Translations under genes and position numbers: made by a program
Shown here: positions 5,895 to 8,128 of the stretch, piece by piece
Position numbering within the stretch: the stretch's first letter is position 1
How the letters are laid out: every line of letters starts with the position of its first letter
The notes under the pieces: generated by a model
Database searches by the model: none
What the model was told of the DNA's origin: nothing
The model's input: only the letters and a program-made list of their open reading frames with translations
NCBI GenBank assembly: GCA_018376855.1
Contig: JAHAAN010000084.1
Location: 1-8,128 of the forward strand
Source of the DNA: Clostridiales bacterium
GTDB taxonomy: Bacteria > Bacillota > Clostridia > Christensenellales > QALW01
DNA length: 8,128 bases
Direction: 5' to 3'

Positions 5895-6407
5895 ATGGCT
5901 GGCAACAGAAAGCTGAATCGGCCAACAGATCAGAGAAATGCGGTTCTGCGCGGCTTGGCAACAGCGCTGATTACAAACGGCCGCATTGAGACCACCGAGG
6001 CTCGTGCCAAGGAGGTTCGCAAAGTGACTGAGAAACTGATCACATTGGCTGTGAACACCTGCGACGGTGAAGTAACCGTTACTAAAAAGGTGATGAATGA
6101 TAAGCAGCAGCCGATCGATACGGAGTTTAAGAACGATACTCCGGAGAGACTGCATGCGCGCCGCCAGGTGATGGCTTATCTTTACAATGTTCCTGCTCCC
6201 AGAAAGGAGAATGAGAGCAAGAAAATGTACAAGATCAATAATAAGGACGTTAATAATTATGCGGTGTCCAAGCTGTTTGGAGAGCTTGCTCCGAAGTATG
6301 CAAAGCGCAAAGAGGAGCTTAAGCAGGGCGGCGGTTATACCCGCATTATCAAGAAAGGTCCCAGACGCGGCGATGCTGCTGAGATCGTGATTCTTGAGCT
6401 TGTGTAA
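5895..6407 (+). CDS. rplQ: 50S ribosomal protein L17 (bL17), enlarged form
   Basis: L17 binds 23S rRNA near the polypeptide exit side of the large subunit. The conserved parts are RKLNRPTDQRNAVLRGLATAL (5-25), the GRIETTEARAKEVRKV segment (29-44), LHARRQ (86-91), KLFGELAPKYAKR (126-138) and the end GGYTRIIKKGPRRGDAAEIV plus ILELV. At 170 residues it is about 50 longer than the 120-residue Bacillus type. The extra sequence lies in three places: about 29 residues before LHARR (roughly 53-82), about 14 in 98-122 and about 6 after YAKR. All are polar, lysine- and asparagine-rich, and probably surface loops. As far as I recall, Lachnospiraceae and relatives have similar long forms. AGGAGG at 5881-5886 precedes ATG. 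It is the last gene of the cluster. Confidence 0.98.
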   Translation: MAGNRKLNRPTDQRNAVLRGLATALITNGRIETTEARAKEVRKVTEKLITLAVNTCDGEVTVTKKVMNDKQQPIDTEFKNDTPERLHARRQVMAYLYNVPAPRKENESKKMYKINNKDVNNYAVSKLFGELAPKYAKRKEELKQGGGYTRIIKKGPRRGDAAEIVILELV

Positions 6408-6448
6408 AAACAGCGTGTTGTGCGTTTTTGAAAAACGCCGCCACGATG

Positions 6449-6487
6449 AAAGAAGCACTTTGCATAAATGTGTATTGTGCTTTTTTT
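6449..6487 (+). terminator. First intrinsic terminator after rplQ
   Basis: AAGCAC (6453-6458) pairs with GTGCTT (6477-6482), extendable outward through A-T pairs, with an 18-base loop and seven T residues at 6481-6487. The large loop makes it weaker than the next one. A separate seven-pair hairpin without a T-run (6422-6438, GCGTTTT/AAAACGC) lies between it and rplQ and may stabilise the mRNA end. Confidence 0.65.
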
Positions 6488-6508
6488 AATAAAAATATTT
6501 TGTTTTTG

Positions 6509-6533
6509 ATCCTGCCGAAAGCAGGATTTTTTT
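6509..6533 (+). terminator. Second intrinsic terminator of the ribosomal cluster
   Basis: ATCCTGC (6509-6515) pairs perfectly with GCAGGAT (6521-6527) around a CGAAA loop, followed by seven T residues (6527-6533). This is a textbook + strand terminator and a back-up to the one just upstream. Together they firmly close the secY-rplQ cluster after rplQ. Confidence 0.92.
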
Positions 6534-6938
6534 GTTATGTTGGAATCAGGGGTGGAATAGGTTATGAAAAATTATTTTTAAATTGTTTATAGCTGTTACC
6601 TCTATTTTGCTCTTAATTCTATATTTTTTTTCATTCGTTAGGTGTTTTGCGATTGTGAAGCCATTTCTTGTAATTTTGCGTGATGCCTGTGATGTTTAGC
6701 GCTTTCAAATATGCGCTTGCATTCATGCGATTGAAAAATAGAGCGTGTTGCGTATAAAAAGTAAGAAAAAGAACGGAGAGCACAATAGACAGAAGCAAGT
6801 GTGGATAAAGCAGATGGGAAACGTTCGTAAAGATGACCGCTTTTTTATCTCAATTTCAGGAAAGAAATCGCATCATATATGTAAAGAGCGAAAGAAATAA
6901 AAGGCTTTGCTGTAGGCAGATGAATATTTGGCGCAAAA
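6534..6938. other. AT-rich intergenic region, no convincing protein gene
   Basis: About 400 AT-rich bases between the ribosomal-cluster terminators and the alaS terminator. The longest sense frame here is open from 6742 to a TAA at 6898-6900. Its only ATG, at 6814, would give a basic 28-residue peptide (MGNVRKDDRFF...), but it lacks a ribosome binding site at a usable distance and resembles nothing I recognise. A weak hairpin, AGCGC/GCGCT (6698-6702 with 6713-6717), and one promoter-like pair (6731-6758) are the only other signals. It may hold a small RNA or be decayed sequence. Confidence 0.6.
6731..6758 (+). promoter_or_regulatory. Candidate promoter in the rplQ-alaS gap
   Basis: TTGAAA (6731-6736) and TATAAA (6753-6758) each match five of six consensus bases and are 16 bases apart. 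Transcription from about 6765 would run rightward to the hairpin at 6939-6973, which on this strand is also followed by a T-rich stretch (6971-6982). That would give an RNA of roughly 210 bases. AT-rich sequence yields such matches by chance, so support is modest. Confidence 0.35.
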
Positions 6939-6982
6939 AAACTCCCGCTGAAAGAAGGTTCAAGCGGGAGTTTGTATTTTTT
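6932..6982 (-). terminator. Intrinsic terminator of alaS, possibly bidirectional
   Basis: AAACTCCCGC (6939-6948) pairs with GCGGGAGTTT (6964-6973). TGAA/TTCA (6949-6952 with 6959-6962) extends the stem past one bulged base. Read on the - strand, the stem is followed by a run of T residues (complement of 6935-6941), starting 17 bases after the alaS stop codon. On the + strand the stem is followed by TTTGTATTTTTT, so it may also stop rightward transcription. Confidence 0.9.
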
Positions 6983-6989
6983 AGAGGCG

Positions 6990-8128
6990 TTATTGCAGCA
7001 CAGCCTTAATCCGGCGAACACCGGCGGAAGAGCTTTCCTCTTTTTTTATGATGAACTTGCCTAAATCTCCGGTATTGCTTGCGTGAGGTCCGCCGCAAAT
7101 CTCCTTGGAGAATTTGCCCATGGTGTATACTTTAACATCGGCGGAATATTTGCTTTCAAAAAGGCCGATCGCGCCGCTTTGCTTTGCTTGCTCCAACGGC
7201 ATTTCCTCGCATGTGATCGGCGCTTTGGCTTCGATCGCTTCATTGACCAGCCGTTCAACCTCTTTGATTTCATCAGGCGTCATCTTTCGGCCAAAGGAGA
7301 AGTCAAAACGCAGTCGTTCTGCCGTAATGTTGCTTCCTTTTTGGGCAACTTCATCGCCTAAGACCTTACGCAGTGCGGCATGCAGCAGGTGCGTAGCCGT
7401 ATGCAGCTTGGCGGTCTCTTCCGTTTGATCCGCCAAACCGCCTTTAAAGCGCTGCTCTGCGCCGGCATGGCTCTTGGCCTGATGCGCTTTGAAAGCAGCG
7501 TCAAACCCATCTACATCTACTTTTAAACCGTTTTCCTCCGCCAGCTCGCGTGTGATTTCAATGGGAAAACCAAAGGTATCGTATAAGCGGAACGCGGTGG
7601 CGCCATCGATCATACTGCCCTTTTCCATGCTGCCCGTCAGCTTGGTATACTCGCGAAGCCCCTGCGTAAGCGTGCGGGCAAAACGTTCTTCCTCAAGCGA
7701 AAGCTCGCTGAGAATTTTTTCACGGTTTTGTTTTAGCTCCGGATAAGCTGCCTGATATTGATTAATGATAACTTCTGCAATTTCGGAAAGAAAGTTAGCC
7801 GGCATGTCAAGCTGTCTGCCGTAGCGGACGGCACGGCGAATCAGGCGGCGAAGCACATAGCCCTGATCGACATTGCTTGGCGTTACGCCGCGCTGATCCC
7901 CGATCAGGAAGGTTGCGCAGCGGGTGTGATCTGCAATAATGCGAAAAGCTTTGGTTATGCTTTCGCTTTCATTATACTGCTTTCCGCTCAGCTCGCTGAT
8001 TTTGGCAAGAATGCCTGTAAACGCTTCCGTATCGTACACGGATTTTTTGCCTTCCAAAATACAAATAGTGCGCTCAAGCCCCATTCCGGTGTCGATATTG
8101 GGCTTTGCAAGGCGGGTATAGTTGTTGT
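6990..8128 (-). CDS. alaS: Alanyl-tRNA synthetase, short form (5' part outside window)
   Basis: AlaRS attaches alanine to tRNA-Ala and hydrolyses mischarged Ser/Gly. The gene enters from the right edge; 378 complete codons are present. In order: the end of the catalytic domain (NIDTGMGLERT), the tRNA-recognition helical domain (RIIADHTRCATFLIGDQRGV, GYVLRRLIRRAVRYG, YDTFGFPIEIT), and the editing domain with HTATH (His codons at 7401-7403 and 7389-7391) and CGGPH (Cys at 7095-7097, His at 7083-7085), the expected zinc ligands. Two parts of classical AlaRS are absent. The beta-barrel segment with the PFYAExGGQ motif is replaced by a short link (FKGGLADQTEETAKL) before HTATH, and the protein stops right after SSAGVRRIKAVLQ, so there is no C-Ala domain. 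CGGPH replaces the usual CGGTH. An intact frame and its own terminator argue for a natural short AlaRS clade and against a broken gene. Confidence 0.95.
   Translation of the reverse strand, partial: NNYTRLAKPNIDTGMGLERTICILEGKKSVYDTEAFTGILAKISELSGKQYNESESITKAFRIIADHTRCATFLIGDQRGVTPSNVDQGYVLRRLIRRAVRYGRQLDMPANFLSEIAEVIINQYQAAYPELKQNREKILSELSLEEERFARTLTQGLREYTKLTGSMEKGSMIDGATAFRLYDTFGFPIEITRELAEENGLKVDVDGFDAAFKAHQAKSHAGAEQRFKGGLADQTEETAKLHTATHLLHAALRKVLGDEVAQKGSNITAERLRFDFSFGRKMTPDEIKEVERLVNEAIEAKAPITCEEMPLEQAKQSGAIGLFESKYSADVKVYTMGKFSKEICGGPHASNTGDLGKFIIKKEESSSAGVRRIKAVLQ

Noticed and set aside
6412..6750. Nine-base direct repeat AGCGTGTTG at 6412-6420 and 6742-6750, considered as a mobile-element or att trace
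   Set aside because: Too short, no terminal inverted repeats or integrase gene, and expected by chance at this length.
6814..6900. Small 28-codon open frame in the rplQ-alaS gap
   Set aside because: No ribosome binding site at a usable distance, no recognisable similarity, low-complexity basic composition; treated as non-coding unless ribosome profiling shows otherwise.
6990..7000. Early stop of alaS as a pseudogene signature
   Set aside because: The frame is intact, the retained motifs are complete, a terminator follows the stop closely, and the ending matches what I recall of the short AlaRS clade.

Overview
The window is a stretch of the bacterial spc/alpha ribosomal-protein locus, most likely from an anaerobic Firmicute of the class Clostridia. 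Three things point there: the gene order secY-adk-map-KOW gene-infA-rpmJ-rpsM-rpsK-rpsD-rpoA-rplQ with rpsD between rpsK and rpoA, strong AGGAGG-type ribosome binding sites before nearly every gene, and a zinc-type S4, adenylate kinase and L36. I cannot name the genus from the sequence.

Layout: Positions 1-1153 hold the 3' part of secY, the protein-export channel. It is followed closely by adk, map, a small KOW-domain RNA-binding protein, infA and rpmJ, all on the + strand with gaps of 2-33 bases. A 197-base gap (3240-3436) then separates rpmJ from rpsM. It is rich in possible RNA hairpins and contains a plausible promoter. The alpha-operon part follows: rpsM, rpsK, rpsD, rpoA and rplQ (3437-6407). 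Two tandem intrinsic terminators (6449-6487 and 6509-6533) end the cluster. A roughly 580-base AT-rich region has no convincing protein gene but does have one good promoter-like pair. The - strand then carries the 3' part of alaS (6990 to the right edge), with its own terminator at 6939-6973, so the two units converge.

How the genes work together: nearly everything serves making and handling proteins. SecY exports proteins. Map removes the initiator methionine. IF-1, S13, S11, S4, L36 and L17 are translation components. RpoA is the alpha subunit of RNA polymerase. Adk balances adenine nucleotides. AlaS charges tRNA-Ala.

I see no mobile element, CRISPR array, phage gene or defence system, and no evidence of a new multi-gene system. 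The points most worth a second look are: a miniature AlaRS lacking both the usual beta-barrel segment before the editing domain and the C-terminal C-Ala domain; the structured 197-base leader before rpsM, a candidate S4-type autoregulatory element; an L17 enlarged by about 50 residues in three insertions; the KOW protein of archaeal/eukaryotic flavour inside the operon; and a possible short transcript between the convergent units.
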